From Chloroflexota bacterium (GTDB taxonomy: Bacteria; Chloroflexota; Anaerolineae; B4-G1), in NCBI GenBank assembly GCA_024232355.1, contig JAAEPW010000350.1:62001-126000 (forward strand): a stretch of DNA of 64,000 nucleotides, read 5' to 3'. Position numbers and translations under genes: made by a program. Of the stretch, positions 1 to 7,520 are shown piece by piece. Every line of letters begins with the position of its first letter. Position 1 is the stretch's first letter. The notes under the pieces were generated by a model. It had not been told where the DNA came from. It saw only the letters and a list, made by a program, of their open reading frames with translations, and did not search any database.

Positions 1-1673
1 CCGACTGGCGGGTCAACGAGAACAGCAATATGAACTATTCTCTCCAGGGCCTCAATTTCTACGTGGCATCCTCCATCGCCGCCCGCTACTGGCTGCACAA
101 GATCTATCCTCCAGAGGTGCAGCAAGCACACGTCGCAGGAGACCTTCACTTGCATGACTTGGGAAATCTTTCCGTTTATTGTTGTGGATGGGATTTGCAG
201 GATCTCTTGATGCGGGGGTTCGGCGGCGTGTCGGCCAAGGTTCAGAGTAAACCGCCCCGGCACCTGCGCACGGCTTTGGGTCAGTTGATCAATTTTTTCT
301 ACACCCTGCAGGGGGAATCGGCCGGTGCGGTGGCAGTCTCTAATTTTGATACTTTGTTGGCCCCCTTTATCCGTTACGATGGGCTAGACTATGGGGCGGT
401 CAAACAAGCGTTGCAGGAATTTGTATTCAATATCAACGTGCCAACTCGTGTGGGATTCCAAACGCCTTTTACCAACATCACTATGGATCTCACGCCTTGC
501 CCCACGCTGCGCGATCACCCGGTCATTATCGGCGGGGAGATGCAGAGCGCGACCTACAGCGAGTTTCAGCACGAAATGGACATGCTCAACCGCGCCTTTG
601 CCGAGGTGATGCTGGAAGGGGATGCCCAAGGGCGCGTGTTTACTTTTCCCATTCCGACGTACAACGTCACCCGCGATTTTGACTGGGAAAATCCCAACCT
701 AGAGCCGGTGTGGGCGATGACGGCCCGCTATGGCATTCCGTACTGGGCAAACTTCGTCAACAGCGATATGGACCCCGAGGATGCCCGTTCGATGTGTTGC
801 CGTTTGAGGCTCGATAACCGCGAGTTGCGCAAGCGCATCGGTGGGCTTTTTGCTGCTGCGCCCCTTACAGGCTCGGTCGGTGTGGTGACCATCAACATGC
901 CCCGCCTGGGTCACTTGGCCCACGACGAAGCCGAGTTTCTGGAACGGTTGGAACGGCTGATGGAAATCGCCCACACCAGCTTGGAGATCAAGCGCGGTTT
1001 GCTGGAATTCCTGACGACGCAGGGACTTTACCCGTACAGCTATCATTATTTGGAATCGGTCAAGCAGCGGTTCGCCAGCTTTTGGAATAATCACTTTTCC
1101 ACCATCGGGCTGATCGGGATGAACGAAGCGTGTCTGAACTTGTTGGGGGTCGGCATCGCTCACCCCGATGGAAAAGATTTCGCCGTGCGTACGCTGGAAT
1201 TTATGCGCGACGTGCTGACTCGTTTCCAGACCGAGACCGACCATCTCTACAACCTGGAGGCGACCCCCGCTGAGGGCGCTTCCTTCCGTCTGGCCCGCGC
1301 CGACAAGGACCGTTTCCCAAACATCCAAACGGCGGGCACCGATCAAGCTCCGTACTATACAAATTCCACTCATCTCCCGGTCGTCTACAGCGACGATGTT
1401 TTCGAGGTACTGGAGCATCAAGATGCGTTGCAGACCCTCTACACCGGCGGGACGGTGCAGCACATTTTCTTGGGTGAGCAACTGGATGATTGGAAGCAGG
1501 CCCGCCGCTTGGTACGGACGATTGCGGAAAATTTCCACCTGCCCTATTACACCCTCACGCCGACGTTCAGTGTTTGTCCGGTGCACGGGTACATCTCTGG
1601 AGAGCACCAATATTGTCCCTACGACCACGCGGAGGAAGAGTTGGAGCGGTTTGGACGGGCAGTGCAAGAGTAG
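1..1673 (+). CDS. nrdD: Anaerobic (class III) ribonucleoside-triphosphate reductase, catalytic chain, 5' end outside window, lacking the glycyl radical domain
   Basis: Class III ribonucleotide reductase reduces ribonucleotides to deoxyribonucleotides without oxygen. The reading frame is open from base 3, and the codons before the first ATG (position 30) already read as family sequence (W-R-V-N-E-N-S-N-M), so the true start lies upstream of the window. About 556 residues are visible, including SLQGLN near the left edge and a C-terminal metal-site region (CPVH...CPYDH). It ends with TAG at 1671-1673, directly after this site. The glycyl radical segment that normally closes NrdD is absent from this chain and is encoded by the next gene, in a different frame. 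The activase gene follows, so all three look like one operon. Family assignment is secure; the split is what is unusual. Confidence 0.95.
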   Translation, partial: DWRVNENSNMNYSLQGLNFYVASSIAARYWLHKIYPPEVQQAHVAGDLHLHDLGNLSVYCCGWDLQDLLMRGFGGVSAKVQSKPPRHLRTALGQLINFFYTLQGESAGAVAVSNFDTLLAPFIRYDGLDYGAVKQALQEFVFNINVPTRVGFQTPFTNITMDLTPCPTLRDHPVIIGGEMQSATYSEFQHEMDMLNRAFAEVMLEGDAQGRVFTFPIPTYNVTRDFDWENPNLEPVWAMTARYGIPYWANFVNSDMDPEDARSMCCRLRLDNRELRKRIGGLFAAAPLTGSVGVVTINMPRLGHLAHDEAEFLERLERLMEIAHTSLEIKRGLLEFLTTQGLYPYSYHYLESVKQRFASFWNNHFSTIGLIGMNEACLNLLGVGIAHPDGKDFAVRTLEFMRDVLTRFQTETDHLYNLEATPAEGASFRLARADKDRFPNIQTAGTDQAPYYTNSTHLPVVYSDDVFEVLEHQDALQTLYTGGTVQHIFLGEQLDDWKQARRLVRTIAENFHLPYYTLTPTFSVCPVHGYISGEHQYCPYDHAEEELERFGRAVQE

Positions 1674-1737
1674 GACAAGCCAGAAACTTGTTATAGACAC
1701 AAAGCAGGCACCCATATTCTTATCAGGAGGATACGAG

Positions 1738-1959
1738 ATGACGATTGATAAAGTCACCACAGACGAGATCACGATTGATGAGACGAGTTCAGAGATCGCC
1801 CCACAAGTTCAAGTAGGAATTCCCTGCGAGGTCTACTCGCGCATCGTCGGTTACCTACGCCCGGTGCGAAATTGGCATCAAGGAAAGCAGCAAGAGTTCG
1901 CTGAACGCAAGACGTTCCAGGTGTCTGAGGCGGAGGCGTCCCGGCAGACGTGCGATTAA
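1738..1959 (+). CDS. Stand-alone glycyl radical domain of NrdD (73 aa)
   Basis: This small protein carries the NrdD glycyl radical signature: Y-S-R-I-V-G-Y-L-R-P-V with the radical Gly at residue 38, followed by N-W-H-Q-G-K and E-F-A-E-R-K-T-F. The first 29 residues form an acidic tail with an internal echo (TIDKVTTDE / TIDETSSE) not typical of NrdD. The start is supported by a strong Shine-Dalgarno AGGAGG at 1725-1730, 7 nt before ATG 1738. It lies 64 nt after the stop of the catalytic chain and in another frame, so it is not a simple one-base error at the junction. It overlaps the activase start by 10 nt. Inference: it assembles with the catalytic chain and is the substrate of the downstream activase, loosely comparable to the way YfiD/GrcA supplies a spare glycyl domain to pyruvate formate-lyase. 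Confidence 0.9.
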   Translation: MTIDKVTTDEITIDETSSEIAPQVQVGIPCEVYSRIVGYLRPVRNWHQGKQQEFAERKTFQVSEAEASRQTCD

Positions 1960-2651
1960 AGGGGTGGGTACGCACTTCACTCATAGACTACCCTGATCAC
2001 ATTGCCACCATTCTTTTTACCGGTGGATGCAATTTTCGCTGCCCCTCGTGCCACAACGCTGATCTGGTGCTGCGACCCGCAGAGATGCCAGATTTGCCCC
2101 TCGAAGAAGTGTGGGGCTTTCTGTCACGGCGGGCGGGACTGGTAGACGGTGTCGTGGTCACGGGCGGTGAGCCTACGCTCCAGAACGGCTTGATCCCTTT
2201 TCTTCGTCAAGTGCGGGAGCGCGGCTTTGACGTCAAATTGGATACCAACGGCTACCGTCCCGACGTCTTGGCGGCATTGCTGGACGAAAATCTGGTGGAT
2301 TACGTGGCGATGGACATCAAGGCCCAGCCAGACACGTATCCCCTCCTGGCTGGGTATGCAGAACTGGACGTGGCTCGTCTGGAGCGGAGCATCGCACTGT
2401 TGCAAAACAGCGACATCTCTCACGAATTCCGCACCACCGTGGTGCCAGGTTTGCTAGACAAAGTGGACGTAGACGAAATTGCTCGTTGGATTGCCGGGGC
2501 GGAGCGATACGTGCTGCAACAGTTTCGCCCGCTGGGCACGTTGGACCCGGCGATGGGGGCAGTTACTCCTTATCCATTGGAAAAGTTGCAAGCGATGGCT
2601 GAGCGTGCCAGCCGGTGGGTAATCCAAGCAACGGTGCGAGGGGGAGGATAG
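1950..2651 (+). CDS. nrdG: Anaerobic ribonucleoside-triphosphate reductase activating protein, radical SAM (NrdG2-like)
   Basis: Radical SAM activase that installs the glycyl radical on class III ribonucleotide reductase. It starts at GTG 1950 and overlaps the end of the glycyl radical gene by 10 nt, implying translational coupling. The N-terminus has the order expected for the longer activase subfamily: W-V-R-T-S-L-I-D-Y-P-D-H, then the [4Fe-4S] motif C-N-F-R-C-P-S-C at about residues 28-35 and a glycine-rich VVTGGEPTLQ for SAM binding. Length is 233 residues, longer than E. coli NrdG. Pyruvate formate-lyase activase is a close relative, but the neighbouring NrdD pieces make ribonucleotide reductase the obvious partner. 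Confidence 0.92.
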   Translation: MRLKGWVRTSLIDYPDHIATILFTGGCNFRCPSCHNADLVLRPAEMPDLPLEEVWGFLSRRAGLVDGVVVTGGEPTLQNGLIPFLRQVRERGFDVKLDTNGYRPDVLAALLDENLVDYVAMDIKAQPDTYPLLAGYAELDVARLERSIALLQNSDISHEFRTTVVPGLLDKVDVDEIARWIAGAERYVLQQFRPLGTLDPAMGAVTPYPLEKLQAMAERASRWVIQATVRGGG

Positions 2652-2655
2652 AGAC

Positions 2656-3306
2656 ATGGCCTTCAAATTTATCATCTTTGATCTTGACGACACCCTCTAT
2701 GCCAGTGACAATGGATTGAGACAAGCATTGGGCCGCCGTATCGAGCTTTGGTTACAACGTCAGTTTGACCTGACCTGGGACGAAGCGATCACTATGCGGC
2801 ATGATTATTTTATTCAATACGGAACCACCTTGGGTGGTCTGATTGTCGCTCACGACGTGGACGTACACGACTATCTCTATTTTTCGCACGCTGTTCCGGT
2901 AGACGAGTATGTGGCCCCAAATCTGGCCTTGGCCAAGATGCTGGACGCAATTCCTCTGCGAAAGACAATTTACACCAACGGTATTTCCGAGTACGCTCGG
3001 CGGGTGTTACAAGCGCTGGGCGTGGCTGACCGTTTCGAGCAGGTGATCGGGATCGAGGAAGTTGGTCTGCGCAGCAAACCACATCTGGACGCTTACGAGC
3101 GTATGCTGACACAGTTAGACGCCCAGGGTTCCGAGTGTATCATGGTCGAGGATTCGGCGCGCAATCTGTGCCCTGCCAAAGCGTTGGGTATGACGACAAT
3201 TTGGCTGGGTACGGAGCCGGATGGAGATGAGAGCATCGATTTTGTGATAGCGAGTGTGTTGGATGTGGGGCGAGTGGTAGAGGGCTTGTTACGTCACGCA
3301 CAATAG
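2656..3306 (+). CDS. HAD-superfamily hydrolase, pyrimidine 5'-nucleotidase-like
   Basis: Haloacid dehalogenase-type phosphatase of 216 residues. Motif I is D-L-D-D-T-L-Y near residue 9 (nucleophile and acid/base Asp), motif II is the Thr of Y-T-N-G near residue 98, the motif III Lys is in R-S-K-P, and motif IV is V-E-D-S-A-R-N. The helical cap between motifs I and II and the D-D-T-L-Y start resemble the SDT1/YjjG pyrimidine nucleotidase group, which removes phosphate from nucleoside monophosphates. It begins 4 nt after the activase stop and probably shares its transcript, which would fit a nucleotide-pool role. Substrate is not proven by sequence. Confidence 0.85.
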   Translation: MAFKFIIFDLDDTLYASDNGLRQALGRRIELWLQRQFDLTWDEAITMRHDYFIQYGTTLGGLIVAHDVDVHDYLYFSHAVPVDEYVAPNLALAKMLDAIPLRKTIYTNGISEYARRVLQALGVADRFEQVIGIEEVGLRSKPHLDAYERMLTQLDAQGSECIMVEDSARNLCPAKALGMTTIWLGTEPDGDESIDFVIASVLDVGRVVEGLLRHAQ

Positions 3307-3390
3307 AGTAGATTCGAGGAGAAAGGCATTCCCAAATGCCGGGTCTTGCGTGGAACCGCACTTGTACTTTTTTTTCTCAAGGAGTACCAA

Positions 3391-4200
3391 ATGAGCAAAC
3401 TTGTACCACTATCACAAGCTGTCACTTTGATCCACGACGGCGATACCCTCGCGTTGGGCGGAATGACCCTCTACCGCCGCCCCGTAGCTTTTGTGCGCGC
3501 ACTTTTGCAACGCGAACCGCCGCCGCACGACCTTACGCTGCTCTGCTTTACGGCCGGATTCGCGAGCGACTTGCTGGTGGGGGCCAGATTGGTCAAACAG
3601 ACACGCGCTTGCTATTTTGGACTGGAATCGTTCGGGCTGGCCCCAATGTTTACTCAGAGGGCTACCGCTGGCACGCTGCGAGTCATCGAAGAGACGGAAT
3701 CCAGCCTGGCCTTTGGGCTACGGGCGACGTTGGCGGGCGTGGGCTTTATGCCGGGGCTTGGCTGGCTGGGCACCGACATGCTCAAGGTCCGCCCTGACGT
3801 GCAAGTGATCACAGACCCCTACACCGGCGAGGATGTGGTCGCTTTCCCGGCCGTCACCTGCGATGCGGCCGTGATCCACGCGCTGCGAGCCGACCAGGAG
3901 GGGAACGCGGTACTGGGTGGTAACCGGGCCGTGGACCCAGAACTTTCACTGGTGGCCGAGCGGGTGATCATCACCGCCGAGAAAGTGGTGGAACGATTAG
4001 ACCCCGGTGATTTAACTCAAGGCCAGGTCGAGATCAGTGGCCTATCTGTGACGGCCGTCGTGCACGCCCCGCACGGTGCGTGGCCCACCTCGTGCTATCC
4101 CCTTTACCCGGTCGGTGGGGAAGAGTTGATGCGCTATGTTGATGCGTGCCCGGCGAGCTTTGATGAGTATCTGCGTGACTTTTTGGCGCGGGATGCGTGA
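3391..4200 (+). CDS. CoA-transferase family I, alpha-subunit-like protein (orphan)
   Basis: Resembles subunit A of family I CoA transferases such as glutaconate or 3-oxoacid CoA-transferase. Visible features are the N-terminal V-T-L-I-H-D-G-D-T-L-A-L-G-G strand-turn, the central GVGFMPGLGWLGTD loop, and V-T-C-D-A-A-V-I-H-A-L-R-A-D with GNAVLGG later on. Start ATG 3391 is chosen for the AAGGAG at 3379-3384; an in-frame start 45 nt earlier has no comparable site. Length 269 residues. The beta subunit, which carries the catalytic Glu in this family, is not adjacent and not elsewhere in the window, so the partner must be distant or the protein acts alone. Confidence 0.82.
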   Translation: MSKLVPLSQAVTLIHDGDTLALGGMTLYRRPVAFVRALLQREPPPHDLTLLCFTAGFASDLLVGARLVKQTRACYFGLESFGLAPMFTQRATAGTLRVIEETESSLAFGLRATLAGVGFMPGLGWLGTDMLKVRPDVQVITDPYTGEDVVAFPAVTCDAAVIHALRADQEGNAVLGGNRAVDPELSLVAERVIITAEKVVERLDPGDLTQGQVEISGLSVTAVVHAPHGAWPTSCYPLYPVGGEELMRYVDACPASFDEYLRDFLARDA

Positions 4201-4211
4201 TAGTGTATAAT
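4183..4211 (+). promoter_or_regulatory. Putative sigma-70-type promoter for the Trypco1/FAD oxidoreductase pair
   Basis: A -35 TTGGCG (4183-4188) and a perfect -10 TATAAT (4206-4211) are separated by 17 nt. The element lies at the very end of the CoA-transferase gene, about 55 nt before the next start, so the downstream pair probably has its own transcript. Confidence 0.55.
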
Positions 4212-4271
4212 CTGGAGGCAGCCCGTTCATTTCTCAATCCGATCTAGTTTTCTCAAAACAGGAGGCGACCA

Positions 4272-4616
4272 ATGACCGAAGAATTCACAATCAACACGGG
4301 CGAGGACGATATCCTGGTCGAGTTTGCGCCCTTGCAGAGGCCTGGCGTGCGGCAGGTATCACGGACGATAGCACCAGAAGAGATAGCTGGAAAATCCGCC
4401 CTAGCGTTGGACAAAGCAATGTCCACCATCCGTCAGATGGGGAATCGCGTGACCGAGACGGTCAAAAGCATTGATATTGTGGACAGGCCGAACAAAGTCG
4501 AGCTAGAGTTTGGCCTCAAGCTTGATGCCGAGGCGGGAGCTTATATTGCCAAGGCCAGTACCGAGGCCAGCTTCAAAGTTGTGCTGGTGTGGGAGCAGAG
4601 TGAGAAAACGGAATGA
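4272..4616 (+). CDS. Trypco1 (CU044_2847-like) domain protein
   Basis: Small soluble protein of 114 residues. The opening strand I-L-V-E-F-A-P, the central A-L-D-K-A-M-S-T-I-R helix, and the end E-L-E-F-G-L-K-L-D-A-E-A-G-A followed by F-K-V-V-L-V-W match the pattern of Trypco1, a domain named for genomic co-occurrence with trypsin-like proteases and conflict or signalling systems. An AGGAGG at 4260-4265 precedes the ATG. The stop overlaps the start of the FAD oxidoreductase in an ATGA junction, so the two are translationally coupled. No trypsin-like gene is nearby. Biochemical function is unknown. Confidence 0.7.
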   Translation: MTEEFTINTGEDDILVEFAPLQRPGVRQVSRTIAPEEIAGKSALALDKAMSTIRQMGNRVTETVKSIDIVDRPNKVELEFGLKLDAEAGAYIAKASTEASFKVVLVWEQSEKTE

Positions 4617-5998
4617 CATCATCAACCGCAAACACCGTCATCTGCGGCGCGGGGATCGGCGGGATCAGTGCCGCCTACTACCTGGCTGTCCGGCAGGGCG
4701 TGAAGGACGTGGTGCTGGTGGACGAGCGCCCGCCCCTCAGCCTGACCAGCGATAAATCAACCGAGTGCTACCGCAACTGGTGGCCCGGTCCCGGCGATGG
4801 CATGGTCCGCCTGATGAACCGCTCCATCGACATCCTGGAGGAGCTGGCCCGCGAGACCGGCAACCGCTTTCACCTCAACCGGCGGGGATACCTGTTCGTC
4901 ACCGGCGACCCGGCCCGCATCCCCGATTTCGAGCGGGCGGCGGAAGAGCCGTGCGCGTTGGGGGCGGGCGAGCTGCGCGTCCACAACGGCGATCCAGGCA
5001 ATCCGGTCTACGTCCCCGCCCCGGCCCAGGGTTTTGAGGGAATGCCCACCGGCGCGGACTTGATCCTCGACCCAAACCTGATCCTGGAGCATTTTCCCTT
5101 TCTCACCGAGCGGGTGGTGGCAGCGCTGCACGTCCGGCGCTGCGGGTGGATGAGCGCGCAGCAGTTGGGGATGTTTATGATGGAGCAAGCGCGGGCGCGG
5201 GGGATGCGGTTCCTGAACGCGCGGGTGGAGGGGGTGGACGTGAGCGGTGGTCGGGTGCGGGCGGTACGCCTGAACGGCGAGGCGGGCGCGCAGACGATCT
5301 CGACGGACAATTTTGTCAACGCTGCCGGCCCCTTTGTGCGGCAAGTGGGGTGGATGGTGGGGGTGGACCTGCCCGTCGTCTGTGAGCTGCACTGGAAGAT
5401 CTCTTTCGAGGACCATCTCAAGGCGATACCGCACAGCGCGCCCCTCTACTATTGGACCGACCCCCAATCGCTGCCCTGGTCGAAGGATGAGGGGCATATG
5501 CTGGCCGAGTCTGGCGAGATGCGGTGGCTGTTGAAGCCGTTCCCGTCCGGCCCACACGGCCACCCGGAGGGTGTCGCCGAGTGCCCCGTTCAGCTCGTGC
5601 TGTGGACCTATGACGTCGAGACCTTGGAACCGGAGGTGCCGCTGCCGCCCTTTGATCCACATTACTTTGAGGTCGTGCTGCGGGGGTTGTCTCGGATGGT
5701 CCCGGCGTTGGAGGGGTATTTCACCAAGCTCCCCAAGCCGGTGGTGGATGGCGGATACTATGCCAAGACCCAGGAGAACCGGCCTTTGATCGGGCCGTTG
5801 CCCGTCGAGGGCGCGTACATCATCGGCGCGCTCTCTGGTTTCGGCATCATGGCCGGATGCGCTGCGGGGGAACTCTTGGCTGCCCACATGACGGGCAGCG
5901 AACCGCCGCCCTACGCGCCGTGGTTCCTTTTGGAGAGGTACGAGGACCCCGAATATCAGAAACTGCTGGCCGATTGGGACGAATCGGGACAGTTATGA
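4613..5998 (+). CDS. FAD-dependent oxidoreductase, DAO (D-amino acid/glycine oxidase) family
   Basis: 461-residue flavoprotein. The N-terminus has the dinucleotide-binding fold V-I-C-G-A-G-I-G-G-I-S-A-A-Y-Y (GxGxxG, residues about 8-22) followed by an acidic strand end (V-L-V-D-E-R). The C-terminus has N-R-P-L-I-G-P-L-P and G-F-G-I-M-A-G-C-A-A-G, typical of the second FAD contact in the DAO family, whose members oxidise amines such as sarcosine, glycine or dimethylglycine. It starts inside the previous gene's stop (ATGA overlap). The coding sequence looks noticeably more GC-rich than its flanks, which could mean separate origin. Substrate cannot be read from sequence. Confidence 0.85.
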   Translation: MTSSTANTVICGAGIGGISAAYYLAVRQGVKDVVLVDERPPLSLTSDKSTECYRNWWPGPGDGMVRLMNRSIDILEELARETGNRFHLNRRGYLFVTGDPARIPDFERAAEEPCALGAGELRVHNGDPGNPVYVPAPAQGFEGMPTGADLILDPNLILEHFPFLTERVVAALHVRRCGWMSAQQLGMFMMEQARARGMRFLNARVEGVDVSGGRVRAVRLNGEAGAQTISTDNFVNAAGPFVRQVGWMVGVDLPVVCELHWKISFEDHLKAIPHSAPLYYWTDPQSLPWSKDEGHMLAESGEMRWLLKPFPSGPHGHPEGVAECPVQLVLWTYDVETLEPEVPLPPFDPHYFEVVLRGLSRMVPALEGYFTKLPKPVVDGGYYAKTQENRPLIGPLPVEGAYIIGALSGFGIMAGCAAGELLAAHMTGSEPPPYAPWFLLERYEDPEYQKLLADWDESGQL

Positions 5999-6007
5999 TA
6001 TTTCAGA

Positions 6008-6076
6008 GTATCTTTGCAAAACGCGCTATGGAAAGCGCGGCTACGTCGGGAATGGCCCGAAATATTGCAAAGATAC
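6008..6076. repeat. Foldback element: 12-bp inverted arms around a dispersed repeat core
   Basis: Arms GTATCTTTGCAA (6008-6019) and TTGCAAAGATAC (6065-6076) are perfect inverted copies. The loop carries a 23-bp core (6022-6044, including GCGCTATGGAAAGCGC) that recurs exactly at 21481-21503. No U-run follows, so this is a repeat rather than a plain terminator. Confidence 0.7.
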
Positions 6077-6220
6077 CTCCCAGGTATGTAGAGGTTTGCG
6101 GGGCGAGCGTTTGCCCAGAATAGGGAAATTGGTGTATACTTGTAATAGACTAAAATAGTGGAATGCAACGCGCCGCCTGTTTCACGGTGGCCTGTCAAGC
6201 CCTCAGTGTAGGAGGATGTT

Positions 6221-6808
6221 ATGAGTGCACAAGTAGTACGGTTCTTGCAACAGGAAAGCGCCCGCTTGCAAAAGGAAAACCAGACCCTACAGAACCAGGT
6301 TCAGACGCTGCACAGCTATATAGATGTCCTGGCCGAGCTTCACCAGACAGCTCGGCAGATAGCGGATGCGGAAAAACCGCTCGATTTGCTCAGTCAGTGC
6401 ATCTATGACACGATGAAGGCGGTTGGGGCCAGCGATGCTTCCTTATCGTACCTCGATCCGAGCACCAACGAACTGGTCTTTGTCGTCGTCCGTGGCATAC
6501 TGCAAAAGATGTTGACGGGTCGTCGGATGAAGAGCGACGTGGGTGTGATGGGGTGGGTGATGGAAAATGGCGAGACCGTGATGGTTAACGAACCTCGACA
6601 GGACTGGCGCTTTTCCAAAAAGGTGGATGATGAATTTTCCTTCCTCACGCGTTCCATCATCGGCGCGCCCGTGATGCGGGAGGGCAAGCCGATTGGCGTC
6701 GTTGAACTGCTCAACAAAGAGCCTCAAAAATTTAACAAGACCGATAGTGTCGTGCTCTCGATTTTGTGTGATATAGCGGCTACCGCTTTGGAAAAGATGG
6801 GATCGTGA
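6221..6808 (+). CDS. GAF-domain sensor protein with N-terminal coiled coil
   Basis: 195 residues, cytoplasmic. Residues about 8-35 are a heptad-rich coiled coil (L-Q-Q-E-S-A-R-L-Q-K-E-N-Q-T-L). Residues about 45-190 form a GAF domain: I-A-D-A-E-K-P-L-D-L-L-S-Q-C-I at its start, G-V-M-G-W-V-M-E-N-G-E-T in the middle, and P-V-M-R-E-G-K-P-I-G-V-V-E-L-L-N-K near the end, the usual GAF signature. No kinase, cyclase or output domain is attached, so it may be a stand-alone sensor or dimeric adaptor. Start ATG 6221 has GGAGG 9 nt upstream. Confidence 0.85.
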   Translation: MSAQVVRFLQQESARLQKENQTLQNQVQTLHSYIDVLAELHQTARQIADAEKPLDLLSQCIYDTMKAVGASDASLSYLDPSTNELVFVVVRGILQKMLTGRRMKSDVGVMGWVMENGETVMVNEPRQDWRFSKKVDDEFSFLTRSIIGAPVMREGKPIGVVELLNKEPQKFNKTDSVVLSILCDIAATALEKMGS

Positions 6809-6844
6809 CAATTGATCAAATTGTGAGAGGGGATACGGTTTTAC

Positions 6845-6873
6845 TTGTCCGTTGCTCCCAGAGATGGTATACT
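6845..6873 (+). promoter_or_regulatory. Putative promoter for the 6904-8966 gene pair
   Basis: TTGTCC (6845-6850) and TATACT (6868-6873) are separated by 17 nt. The predicted start of transcription is about 25 nt before ATG 6904, which has AAGGAG upstream. Confidence 0.5.
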
Positions 6874-6903
6874 GCCTGAGATAATGGGTGAAGGAGTCGA
6901 GCA

Positions 6904-7503
6904 ATGTTCAGCGACCGGATCAGACAGCTTGCACAAGATTTTGGCGCGACGCAGGAAGCGTGGAGAAAAAATCCCACCAACGACGAGTTGGGGGTTCGCA
7001 CATCCGAGGCGTATGACCAGTTCGTGGCGCAGCTTGAGGCGGATGATATCCCCTATTCTAGTAGAGATGACGCGGTCCGAATCGCGACCGGGATCGTGAG
7101 CGGAGCGTTTGACGTGCGATACCATCGATGTGGGCAGGCCGTTATCCGGGACGGCGACGTCGTCAAAATACTCGGCGGTCGATTGACCGGGCGCGTCATT
7201 GACCGATGCCCCAAGTGTCAGAAACACCTGGATGCGTTTCGCCTGTACGCCGATCCCGGCGGAGCCACCCGCGACTTGTTACGGGAAGCTGGTCTGTATC
7301 CCACCGCCGATGGCCTAGTGCTGGCGAAGGGATCAGGACGGCGCGACAGCATTCTGCAAGAGATGGCGATATCAATGGACAAACTGGGTGACGGGGATAT
7401 GCTGGCGGTGTATGCCGTGGTCATTGCCCTGTTAAACGATAGTGTGGGCGATCAAGACAGCCTCCGTCCTCCCGAACCCACTATTCAGATTGTTGAAATG
7501 TAA
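6904..7503 (+). CDS. Protein of unknown function with a CPxC zinc-ribbon-like motif
   Basis: 199 residues, no signal peptide or membrane segment. The N-terminal 60 residues look helical and charged. A possible metal site is formed by Y-H-R-C-G (about residue 75) and R-C-P-K-C-Q-K-H (about residue 101). I do not recognise a family. It is followed 17 nt later by the CpaF-type ATPase, with a shared predicted promoter upstream and a terminator after the ATPase, so it is likely a partner or regulator of that ATPase. Confidence 0.6.
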   Translation: MFSDRIRQLAQDFGATQEAWRKNPTNDELGVRTSEAYDQFVAQLEADDIPYSSRDDAVRIATGIVSGAFDVRYHRCGQAVIRDGDVVKILGGRLTGRVIDRCPKCQKHLDAFRLYADPGGATRDLLREAGLYPTADGLVLAKGSGRRDSILQEMAISMDKLGDGDMLAVYAVVIALLNDSVGDQDSLRPPEPTIQIVEM

Positions 7504-7520
7504 GCATGTGAGGAGGTAGT

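Noticed and set aside
1674..1737. Simple sequencing frameshift explaining the NrdD split
   Set aside because: The glycyl gene has its own strong AGGAGG and ATG plus a distinct N-terminal tail, and the upstream chain ends cleanly after the metal site. Reads should still be checked.
4757..5887. Long minus-strand frame opposite the FAD oxidoreductase
   Set aside because: Shadow of a GC-rich gene. The translation is His/Arg/Pro-rich with no recognisable motif, whereas the plus strand has clear FAD motifs.
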